A stretch of DNA of 34,626 nt. It comes from Candidatus Ozemobacteraceae bacterium. Its GTDB lineage: Bacteria > Muiribacteriota > Ozemobacteria > Ozemobacterales > Ozemobacteraceae. Each line of letters starts with the position of its first letter. The stretch's first letter is position 1. Positions 23,039-29,278 of the stretch are shown piece after piece. A program made the position numbers and the translations under genes. Where the stretch lies: contig DAOSOK010000047.1 of assembly GCA_035373905.1 (NCBI GenBank), positions 1 to 34,626 on the forward strand, given 5' to 3'. The notes beneath the pieces were generated by a model that saw only the letters and a program-made list of their open reading frames with translations, was not told the DNA's origin and made no database searches.

Positions 23039-24796
23039 TTACGGCAGCTCGCGGATGTCGGCAGCGATCATCGCCTGGAAGGCTTCGAGCTGGGCCTTGT
23101 AGCGCTCCTCGGAAACGGCACCGGCGCTGGTCATGACGCGGGTGAGTTTCTCGGGCAGCGTGACATCCTCGAGGCGGAAGCCGCAGGCCATCTTGTATTT
23201 GAATTTCAACGCGTGGGAACGGCGCGCCAGAGTCATCAGCCGCTCTTCCGTCCAGCCCGTGATGTTCAGAGCGTTCAGGCCTTCGAGGATGATCTCCTTC
23301 GTGTAAACGTTGCGCGCGAACAGGCAGATGACGAGCGAGTTCAGCACGTGGCGCCAGACGGCCTCCTGGTAGAGCTCCTTCGTCTGCTCCTCGTCGGATT
23401 TCGGTTTGGCGAGCCCCTTCTGGTCGATCGAGTAGCCGGCCCCGTCGAGATGCGAGTGGCGCACGCCGGTCGCGTAGCCGAGGAAGGCGTACGTGCCGGT
23501 CATGTAGCCAGCGGCTTCGACTTTTCCGAACGCGATCGAGCGATCGAGGCCGCCGTATTTGCGGGCGCAGAAGTCGGAGCCGCGTTCCAGATCCCGGTAG
23601 AATTCGCTGTGTCCGGAGATGATGCGGGCCATCACCTTCTCGTAGGTCGCCGCATCGCCGAAGTTCAGAACGAGGTTGTCGGTTTCCTTCTGGCCGATGA
23701 TGCCCTTCTGGTAGGCGTCGACCGCCCAGGCGAGGGTGACGCCCATGCTGATCGCGTCCCAGCCCTGTTTTTCGATGATGATCAGCAGACGAAGCACCTC
23801 TTCGGTGCTCTGGACCGACAAGTTTGAGCCGAGCGCGTAGACCAGCTCGTGGTCGTAGGAGACCTTGAACGACTTGTACTGGTAATGTTCAGGGTCGAAC
23901 AACTCGCGCAGGGAGGCCATGTGAATGCAGCCGACCTGGCAGTGGGCGCAGGCGATCTGCTGGCTGAGGTGCTTTTCGGCGAACTTCTCGCCGGCGATGT
24001 TTGCGGCGCCCTCGAAGAAGCCCTGGCTGAAGTTGCGCGTCGGCAGGCCGTTGATGCGGCTGAGCGGCACGACGTTCATCGCGGTGCCGAGGTCGTGGTA
24101 TTTCTGCATGGCGGTCGATTTCACGACCGTATCATAGAGCTTTTTATAGAACGAATTGAACGCCGGCAGGTTTTCGATGGGCCAGGAGTGACCGCCCGAG
24201 ATGACGATGCCCTTGAGGTTCTTGGCGCCCATGACCGCGCCAAGACCCATGCGGCCGAAGTGACGCGACGAGTCGACGGTGACATCCGCGATCGGGGAAA
24301 GGCGTTCCCCCGCCGGCCCGATGCGAACGATCGACTTCTTGTGCGTCGTATCCTCGCGGTCGCGCAGAATGCGTTCGGCGGCGAGGGAGGAGGTGTTGCG
24401 GAGCGAGTTCGCCTGTTTCACGACGGCCTTCTCGTCGTTGATCGTCAGATACGAGAAGTTCGGCGCTCTGCCGGTGATACGAAGCACGTGGATGCCGGCC
24501 CCGAACATGGCCATCGCAAGCCGGCCTCCTGCGTGCGATTCGCCAAGGTTCCCCGTGAGGGGCGATTTGAACACGGCCACCGTCTTGGTGCAAACGGGGA
24601 AAACGGTGCTGAAGGGCCCGATCGCGAAGATGATCGGCGCGGCCGGGTCGAACGGGTCGATCGCGGGGTCGCTTTCCGCCAGCAGGCTCATCGCCACGCC
24701 GGTCCCGCCCAGCCAAGCCTCGAAACGATCGGTGACGTCGACGACCGTCGCCGTGCCGTCGGTGAGGTTCACGTCCATCATGCGGAATTTCGGCAT
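23039..24796 (-). CDS. Aldehyde:ferredoxin oxidoreductase (tungsten/molybdenum)
   Basis: A 585-aa enzyme of the AOR family. It oxidises an aldehyde to a carboxylate, or runs in reverse, using a W- or Mo-bis-pterin cofactor and passing electrons to ferredoxin. The [4Fe-4S] ligands are Cys283, Cys286 and Cys290 in ACAHCQVGC plus the distal Cys491 in LVICLFAR, nearly the same numbers as in the classic archaeal enzyme. GGTGVAMSLL, GNLGESHAGGR and GAVMGAKNLK are pterin-site segments of the family. The substrate is unknown. GGGAGG lies 8 nt before the ATG. The gene follows its ferredoxin with 3 nt between; the pairing resembles E. coli YdhY-YdhV and AorBA-like units. Cofactor genes are not in the window. 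Confidence 0.93.
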   Translation of the reverse strand: MPKFRMMDVNLTDGTATVVDVTDRFEAWLGGTGVAMSLLAESDPAIDPFDPAAPIIFAIGPFSTVFPVCTKTVAVFKSPLTGNLGESHAGGRLAMAMFGAGIHVLRITGRAPNFSYLTINDEKAVVKQANSLRNTSSLAAERILRDREDTTHKKSIVRIGPAGERLSPIADVTVDSSRHFGRMGLGAVMGAKNLKGIVISGGHSWPIENLPAFNSFYKKLYDTVVKSTAMQKYHDLGTAMNVVPLSRINGLPTRNFSQGFFEGAANIAGEKFAEKHLSQQIACAHCQVGCIHMASLRELFDPEHYQYKSFKVSYDHELVYALGSNLSVQSTEEVLRLLIIIEKQGWDAISMGVTLAWAVDAYQKGIIGQKETDNLVLNFGDAATYEKVMARIISGHSEFYRDLERGSDFCARKYGGLDRSIAFGKVEAAGYMTGTYAFLGYATGVRHSHLDGAGYSIDQKGLAKPKSDEEQTKELYQEAVWRHVLNSLVICLFARNVYTKEIILEGLNALNITGWTEERLMTLARRSHALKFKYKMACGFRLEDVTLPEKLTRVMTSAGAVSEERYKAQLEAFQAMIAADIRELP

Positions 24797-24799
24797 ATG

Positions 24800-25216
24800 T
24801 CAGGCCTCCCGGGGGGTCTCGACCATCGCGATGACGTCGCGCGGGCAAAACTGCGTGCAGACGCCGCAGTGGTGGCAGACAAGCGGCAGGCGCTTCTCGG
24901 TGTCCCACTGGAGCGCCTTGAAGGCGCAGGCCTGAACGCAGGCGCCGCAGTTGATGCACTTCGAGGCGTCGAGCTGAACGCCGCCGAACTTGCGCCTCGT
25001 CAGAGCCGCGGTCGGGCAGGCGGATGCACAGTCGGGAATATCGCAGCCGACGCAGGGGCGAACCGAGAACGCCCCTTCCACGCCGGCGTAATTGCGGATT
25101 CTGATCGCCGATTTTTCGACGGTGATCGCCTTCGCCCAGGTGCGGCTGCAGGAATACATACAGCTATAGCATCCGATACATTGTTCACGGTTTATAACTC
25201 GCAGGAGTTTTGCCAT
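24800..25216 (-). CDS. Four-cluster 4Fe-4S ferredoxin, AOR partner
   Basis: A 138-aa electron-transfer protein with 16 cysteines in four complete Cys4 sets: 13/16/19/23, 55/58/63/67, 87/90/93/97 and 114/117/120/124. This would bind four [4Fe-4S] clusters, as in YdhY/HycB-like polyferredoxin subunits. It should take electrons from the adjoining aldehyde oxidoreductase. There is no signal sequence, so it works in the cytoplasm. I choose the ATG at 25216 (GAGGGAAAAGG just upstream). An in-frame start 21 codons earlier would fall inside the repeat region and add an unrelated Arg/Gly-rich segment. Confidence 0.92.
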   Translation of the reverse strand: MAKLLRVINREQCIGCYSCMYSCSRTWAKAITVEKSAIRIRNYAGVEGAFSVRPCVGCDIPDCASACPTAALTRRKFGGVQLDASKCINCGACVQACAFKALQWDTEKRLPLVCHHCGVCTQFCPRDVIAMVETPREA

Positions 25217-25242
25217 AACGCCTTTTCCCTCTCCCCTTCCGT

Positions 25243-25360
25243 CGTCACATCCGTCCGTTGCGCGTGGGGCGGGGTTCAAACCCGCCCCTACAGACGCATA
25301 TCGTCACATCTGTCCGTTGTCCGGGGGCGCGGTTCAATCCCGCCCCGGCAGACACACGGG
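25243..25360. repeat. Two tandem 59-bp units with GGGGCGGG hairpins
   Basis: Unit 1 (25243-25301) and unit 2 (25302-25360) both start CGTCACATC, then GTCCGTTG, then a hairpin. In unit 1 the stem is perfect (GGGGCGGG 25266-25273 / CCCGCCCC 25281-25288); in unit 2 it is damaged. The hairpin is the same family as the palindromes near 22.9-23.0 kb. The block fills the gap between the cysteine-cluster gene and the ferredoxin start. Confidence 0.75.
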
Positions 25361-25365
25361 ATACA

Positions 25366-26079
25366 TCATATCACACGCGCCGGGGGTTTCCACAACGCCG
25401 TCAGGGGAGTGGATGCGGGCACCAGGATCTTCTCGTAGATCTCGAGGGCCTTTTTCGGCCCGAGCGCATGGCGGAACAGCCAGAACTCGAAGGGGAAGAA
25501 CGCCACCGGCGGTTCCCCCGGCCGCACCTCGTGACTCTCGGAGACGTCATGGATGCGGGCCATCATCGACTCGACAGCCGCGTCGGCCGGGCATGTTTCG
25601 CCATCGAGTTCGCGGACCCGTTTGCAGTCGCGGTGCCCGTCGTCGTGTTTCATGCCGAACAGGCGGCAGGCGAAGGAGCGGACGGGATGGACGACGCAGA
25701 CGCGCGCCGTGTCGTCGCGGAACGAGCAGCGCAGGCGCTTTTCACCGTTCCCGAGCTCGGCCAGCCGCAGGTCGATGCGCAGGGCCGAAACGATCAATTC
25801 TCGGACGCGCGCCGGCGGAAACCGCGTCAGCAGGTCGCGCACGATCCGGTGATACTCGAGCGAGAAAATCGAAACCGCGTTGCAGCAGGCGCCGCAGTTG
25901 TCGCACGTCGTTTTCGGCAGCTCGCCATGCAGTTTTTCGAGCAACGGCAGCCCGAACGTCCCGTATTCCGCCGACGCCGTGAGCACCCGCCGCACGTAGG
26001 CATCCGCATGCGCCTCGACATCCCGCATCAGCCTGCCGAGCAGCTCAGCATCGACCGCAACCCCGTCCGTTCGCTTCAT
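25366..26079 (-). CDS. YkgJ-type cysteine-cluster protein
   Basis: A 237-aa cytoplasmic protein of the YkgJ/UPF0153 kind, thought to bind zinc or an Fe-S cluster through clustered cysteines. Visible are CDNCGACC (Cys59, 62, 65, 66), then LRCSF, VCVVHPVRSFACRLFGM and a final CPAD cysteine, the usual order for the family. The biochemical role is not established. I choose the ATG at 26079; a TTG four codons upstream falls in the terminator hairpin of the preceding gene. The ribosome site is poor (CTGCCTTTT before the ATG), so expression may be low. Confidence 0.8.
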   Translation of the reverse strand: MKRTDGVAVDAELLGRLMRDVEAHADAYVRRVLTASAEYGTFGLPLLEKLHGELPKTTCDNCGACCNAVSIFSLEYHRIVRDLLTRFPPARVRELIVSALRIDLRLAELGNGEKRLRCSFRDDTARVCVVHPVRSFACRLFGMKHDDGHRDCKRVRELDGETCPADAAVESMMARIHDVSESHEVRPGEPPVAFFPFEFWLFRHALGPKKALEIYEKILVPASTPLTALWKPPARVI

Positions 26080-26094
26080 AAAAGGCAGCAAAAA

Positions 26095-26119
26095 GCCGGA
26101 GACGGGGTTCGCCTCCGGC
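26095..26119 (-). terminator. Rho-independent terminator of the RRM gene
   Basis: 7-bp stem GCCGGAG / CTCCGGC with an 11-nt loop. The minus strand continues TTTTTGCTGCCTTTT. It lies 15 nt past the RRM stop and runs straight into the start of the cysteine-cluster gene, which would be insulated from the RRM transcript. Confidence 0.8.
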
Positions 26120-26133
26120 CTTGGAAAAAACGC

Positions 26134-26397
26134 TTAGATGCGCTCGCCGCCCTGGGTCTTGGCCAGGCTGACGGTGAGGGGCCGACCGTCCATCTGCTGG
26201 TTGTTCTTGCCCTGGATGGAAGCTTCGGCGGAAGCCTGATCCGAGAACTCGACGAAGCCATATCCACGGGAGCGGCCGGTGTGCTTGTCGGTCACGACGC
26301 GAGCGGACTCAACGTTTCCGTAGGGGGAAAACTCGGTCTTGAGCTTCGCATCGTCGCAAGAGAAGGGCAGATTACCAACGAAAACCTTAACGGACAT
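26134..26397 (-). CDS. RRM-domain RNA-binding protein
   Basis: An 87-aa single RNA-recognition-motif protein. RNP2 is VFVGNL (5-10) and RNP1 is RGYGFVEF (44-51), with the aromatic residues that stack on RNA bases. Bacterial proteins of this size (for example cyanobacterial Rbp) bind single-stranded RNA and are often cold- or stress-induced. This one lacks the usual glycine-rich tail. GGAGG stands 7 nt before the ATG. It is a single-gene unit with its own leader and terminator. Confidence 0.93.
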   Translation of the reverse strand: MSVKVFVGNLPFSCDDAKLKTEFSPYGNVESARVVTDKHTGRSRGYGFVEFSDQASAEASIQGKNNQQMDGRPLTVSLAKTQGGERI

Positions 26398-26472
26398 GTG
26401 ATTCCTCCAGGACCAAATCTATCTCCGACGGACCGGCAGACCGACCCCAATGTCGGAGCACTTCTGTATGAT

Positions 26473-26501
26473 ATTGTCTCGCACAATTCAGAGAAATGCA
26501 A
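26473..26501 (-). promoter_or_regulatory. Possible promoter of the RRM gene
   Basis: On the minus strand TTGCAT (26501-26496), 17-nt spacer, GACAAT (26478-26473). This would give a leader of about 70 nt, as is usual for cold-shock-type genes. Both hexamers are imperfect, so this is tentative. Confidence 0.3.
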
Positions 26502-26571
26502 GTCACACCAGAGATCCGCTCCAGACAAGGTTTAGAGGGTAGACGGCGCCTTCATCTTTATTCCCCCCGCA

Positions 26572-26883
26572 TCATTTTGCATCACCGACCCGATTCGATA
26601 ACAGCCGTTCGAGTTTGTCCAGTCGTTCGAACAATTCCTGCCAGGTTCCGGAGCGCATCCGGTGCTGGGCGTCCTGGCGCTGCATCCAGTGCCACTTGTC
26701 CATCAGGTAGCCGATGGTCAGCAGGAATAGCACGATCAGCGGCGGCAGAAACAGGGCCGGGTAGATGGCCCGGCAGCCGAAGTATTTTCCGATGGTCGGC
26801 GCCAGCGCCGACGAGAGCATCACCATATTGATCGCCTGTCCGCACAGCCCCCACCCCATCTGAAGTCGCAACCACCAGCGCAT
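26572..26883 (-). CDS. Small two-TM membrane protein
   Basis: A 103-aa protein with two hydrophobic segments (about 11-33 and 43-62) and a charged C-terminal helix with leucine spacing (LFERLDKLERLLSNR) that may form a coiled coil. No family is recognised. The start is the ATG at 26883, supported by GGAGG 6 nt upstream; the reading frame stays open much further into the divergent regulator gene, but that is antisense overlap. It shares a 115-nt divergent promoter region with the sigma54 activator gene. A role in that system is possible but unsupported. Confidence 0.65.
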   Translation of the reverse strand: MRWWLRLQMGWGLCGQAINMVMLSSALAPTIGKYFGCRAIYPALFLPPLIVLFLLTIGYLMDKWHWMQRQDAQHRMRSGTWQELFERLDKLERLLSNRVGDAK

Positions 26884-26943
26884 ATCCAGCCTCCGATCAC
26901 TCGTCAGAAGTGCGCGTCGCAGTTTTCCGCCGGGCGACGCGGT

Positions 26944-26973
26944 TTGCATGAACGGTCGATACCACGATATCAT
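26944..26973 (+). promoter_or_regulatory. Possible promoter of the sigma54 activator gene
   Basis: TTGCAT (26944-26949), 18-nt spacer, TATCAT (26968-26973), 25 nt before the ATG. Confidence 0.4.
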
Positions 26974-26998
26974 CCCACCATTGCGGGGGTGAAGAGAC

Positions 26999-28573
26999 AT
27001 GGCTCGGAAAGAACGACTGCTTGCGCTTTCGCCGCATCCGGAAGGAATGACGGCGGCGACTCTGATCTGGAAACCCGAGGACAGGATCCAGATCGCCGGC
27101 GCGTGGGAAATCAACCGGAAGCTGCGCGAATGGGCGAAACAGCCGCCGGCGGACGAGATCGTCGTCTTTCTCAAGAACATCGCGGCGACCGACGAGACCC
27201 GGAAGCTTCTCACGGCCCTTTCCTCGACGACGAAACTGACCTGGATCGGCACGCAATGGCCCGATCTACTCTCGCCTGCATTTTTCAACCGGCTCGGCAT
27301 CACCCACCAGACCGGCCCCGACCTGATCACCGCGACCTGCGCCGCGTTCGCTCCCGACGCTGGCTTCCAGGATCTTATCGCGGCCTACCACGAGCGCAGC
27401 GAAGAATTGTTTTCGGTATTGAATTATCTGACCGACCGATGCTTGATGCAGTTCGGCAACACCGACCTGATGACGGAAACGCTCCGCTCCATCCGGGCGC
27501 TGAAGGGAAAACCCGTCCGGATCGACTCGTTTCCCGAGCCCGTCAGGAACGCCGTCGCCCAGTTCAACAACGCCGACTTCCCGTATATCGAGGGAAAATC
27601 CGAGGCGATCCTGCATCTCAAGGAAGAGATCGCCGAGATCGGCCCGGCCGACATCACGACCCTGATCCTCGGGGAAACCGGCTCCGGCAAGGAGGCGGTC
27701 GCTTTTTTCCTGCACGACTTCAGCCCGCGGCGCGGCCGGCCCTTCGTCGCCCTGAACTGCGCCGGTCTCGACGAGCATTTCCTGCGCTCGGAACTGTTCG
27801 GCCACGAGCGAGGCTCGTTCACGGGCGCGACGGAACGCAGGACCGGCCTCGTCGAGGAAGCCGAGGGCGGCACCCTGTTCCTGGACGAGATCACCGAGAT
27901 GCCCCCGGCCATCCAGGCGGACCTCCTGCGGTTCCTGCAGACCCGCACCTACCGCCGGTTCGGCTCGACGAAGGAGCAGAAGGCCGACATCCGGATCATC
28001 GCGGCCGGCCAGCCCGAGCTGAAAACGGCGCTCGCGAACGGCTCCTTCCGCAAGGACCTGTATTTCCGCATCGCCGACATCGAGCTCGTGACGCCGGCGT
28101 TGAGAGAGGTTCCCGAAGACATCTTCCGGGTCATCCGGCACGTGGTCTACCGGAACTACGTCCGTCGAAATATGAACATCGATATAGAAACCGAGCTCGC
28201 CTATTTCGAGTCGGGCCGACAGGTTCTCGAAGCCTACACGTGGCCCGGGAATTTCCGGGAACTCGTTTCCCTGGTCAACCTCCGGCTCAGGCTCGGCCGA
28301 GACGTCATCGAGACCGTTCGCACCCGTTCCCTGGCCCCGCTCTCCTGCGGAGCCTATGCGCCGCCGGCGCCCGCCCCGCACCCGGCCGTTTCCGGCGACG
28401 GACTCGAGCTGGCCATGGACGGCCTCGTGAACGCGCTCGACGAGATCGTTCCCGCCGACGACGTCGAACGTCTTTACGCAAAGGCCGTGAAACGGCGCTG
28501 GAACACGCTTTCGTTCCGGGAGCTCGCCCGACGTCTGAACCTGGCCGAGAATACCCTCCGCAAGCGCATCTGA
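26999..28573 (+). CDS. Sigma54-dependent transcriptional activator with DHH-like N-terminus
   Basis: A 524-aa enhancer-binding protein that should remodel RNA polymerase-sigma54. The central AAA+ domain has Walker A GETGSGKE (225-232), the sigma54-contact loop GSFTGA (272-277), Walker B GTLFLDE (291-297) and WPGNFREL. The C-terminus ends in an HTH (SFRELARRLNLAENTLRKR), as in Fis-type DNA-binding ends. There is no response-regulator or PAS domain. Instead residues 1-190 resemble a degenerate DHH phosphoesterase: SPHPEGMTAATL sits like the H-x-D-x-D-G motif, and ADEIVVFLKNIAATDET then KLTWIGTQW like the segment ending WIDHH, with the metal ligands lost. This is an inference by eye; it would suggest sensing of a nucleotide. 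A sigma54 promoter lies directly downstream. Confidence 0.88.
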   Translation: MARKERLLALSPHPEGMTAATLIWKPEDRIQIAGAWEINRKLREWAKQPPADEIVVFLKNIAATDETRKLLTALSSTTKLTWIGTQWPDLLSPAFFNRLGITHQTGPDLITATCAAFAPDAGFQDLIAAYHERSEELFSVLNYLTDRCLMQFGNTDLMTETLRSIRALKGKPVRIDSFPEPVRNAVAQFNNADFPYIEGKSEAILHLKEEIAEIGPADITTLILGETGSGKEAVAFFLHDFSPRRGRPFVALNCAGLDEHFLRSELFGHERGSFTGATERRTGLVEEAEGGTLFLDEITEMPPAIQADLLRFLQTRTYRRFGSTKEQKADIRIIAAGQPELKTALANGSFRKDLYFRIADIELVTPALREVPEDIFRVIRHVVYRNYVRRNMNIDIETELAYFESGRQVLEAYTWPGNFRELVSLVNLRLRLGRDVIETVRTRSLAPLSCGAYAPPAPAPHPAVSGDGLELAMDGLVNALDEIVPADDVERLYAKAVKRRWNTLSFRELARRLNLAENTLRKRI

Positions 28574-28789
28574 GTCTTCCTGTTGCCTCCTGCCGAACGA
28601 ATGGCATCGAGGATGTGAGCATTTTGATTGGCTTCGCAGCGGCGTCTTCGACGGCGATGCGATCGCGTCATTTTCTGACGTGGTCACTCACAATTTGATC
28701 TTTTCGACCACCCGTTCCGCCCCCCAGAAGCGCACCCGTTTCTCTGAATATCCCCTTCAGATCAGCATTTGCGCAATTTTCACATCGTT
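28574..28789. other. Control region between activator and sigma54 operon
   Basis: No gene is seen here. This stretch lies upstream of the -24/-12 promoter, where enhancer sites are expected. It contains CGTCA-TTTTC-TGACG (28666-28680) and the related words TGTGAGCATTTTGAT and ACTCACAATTTGAT (about 28615 and 28686), either of which could be activator sites. No clear intrinsic terminator follows the activator gene. Confidence 0.4.
28666..28680. promoter_or_regulatory. Candidate upstream activator site
   Basis: Inverted repeat CGTCA-TTTTC-TGACG, about 110 nt before the sigma54 promoter, a normal distance for enhancer binding. Only one full copy is seen; activators usually use two or more. Confidence 0.3.
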
Positions 28790-28806
28790 GGTACGGGCAT
28801 TGCGAT
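28790..28806 (+). promoter_or_regulatory. Sigma54 (-24/-12) promoter
   Basis: TTGGTACGGGCATTGCG: the GG of the -24 element and the GC of the -12 element stand at the exact family spacing (TGGNACG-N4-TTGC). It differs from the consensus at one core base (T for C after TGG). Transcription would start near 28817, ahead of the 129-aa gene and the AAA+ genes. Confidence 0.75.
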
Positions 28807-28870
28807 AGTGAGGGTGGCGCCTCCGCGAATGACGACGGTAGGGCCGACATCACGGACAGGGGGCAACGCG

Positions 28871-29260
28871 ATGGCCGTCACGCTGGAGTTCATCAACATC
28901 CTCGTTCCCTTCTCGGCGATCGAGCGGGTGTATCCGGGCGGTGCAAGGCGGTTCCGCGAGGAGTTCTCCGAACACCCCGGCGTCTGGTGGGACCGGCATC
29001 TCTTCCGGTGCGGATCGATGAACTCGATCGACCTCCTGCTCTGGCTGGACGAACTCGAAAGCTTCGGCCTGAAGCGGTTCAAGTCCATGTACGGCTCGCG
29101 GGCCATCGGCGACATCGCTCTCGCGACGCTCGAGTTCGGCATCGAAGGCGAGTGCGACTGGCTCGACATCGACACGGTCCGCGGCATCGCCTGGTTTTCG
29201 GGAACCGAACCGGGCCAGGTCGCCGGCCCGGCGGCGCCGTTTCTGCACGAAACCGACTGA
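28871..29260 (+). CDS. 129-aa protein of unknown function, first gene of sigma54 operon
   Basis: A small, acidic, soluble protein that I do not recognise. Its order suggests a compact mixed alpha/beta fold: strand VTLEFINILVP, then AIERVYPGGARRFREEF, DRHLFRCGSMNSIDLLLWLDELESFGL, and CDWLDIDTVRGIAWFSG. I choose the ATG at 28871, since it lies downstream of the sigma54 start point, with AGGGGGC before it; the open frame upstream begins before the promoter. It ends 18 nt before the tandem AAA+ gene, with AGGAGG in between, so both share one mRNA. It could be an adaptor or substrate for the downstream ATPases, which is inference from position only. Confidence 0.7.
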   Translation: MAVTLEFINILVPFSAIERVYPGGARRFREEFSEHPGVWWDRHLFRCGSMNSIDLLLWLDELESFGLKRFKSMYGSRAIGDIALATLEFGIEGECDWLDIDTVRGIAWFSGTEPGQVAGPAAPFLHETD

Positions 29261-29278
29261 CGAACAGGAGGCAATCAC

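Noticed and set aside
25266..25345. tRNA-like GGTTCAAACCC arm
   Set aside because: The T-arm-like word is part of the GGGGCGGG palindrome; no acceptor stem, anticodon arm or D-arm could be folded around it.
25243..25360. CRISPR-like tandem repeat
   Set aside because: Only two diverged direct units with no spacers between them; it is a tandem duplication carrying a dispersed hairpin.
25258..26535. A 425-codon plus-strand frame opposite the cysteine-cluster and RRM genes
   Set aside because: It reads through the 59-bp repeats and antisense to two genes with good family motifs and ribosome sites.
26884..27330. N-terminal extension of the two-TM protein into the activator gene
   Set aside because: It is antisense to the activator's coding region, and GGAGG supports the internal ATG at 26883.
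28769..28870. Upstream TTG start for the 129-aa protein
   Set aside because: It would begin before the sigma54 promoter and encode through it, and the ATG at 28871 fits the predicted mRNA.
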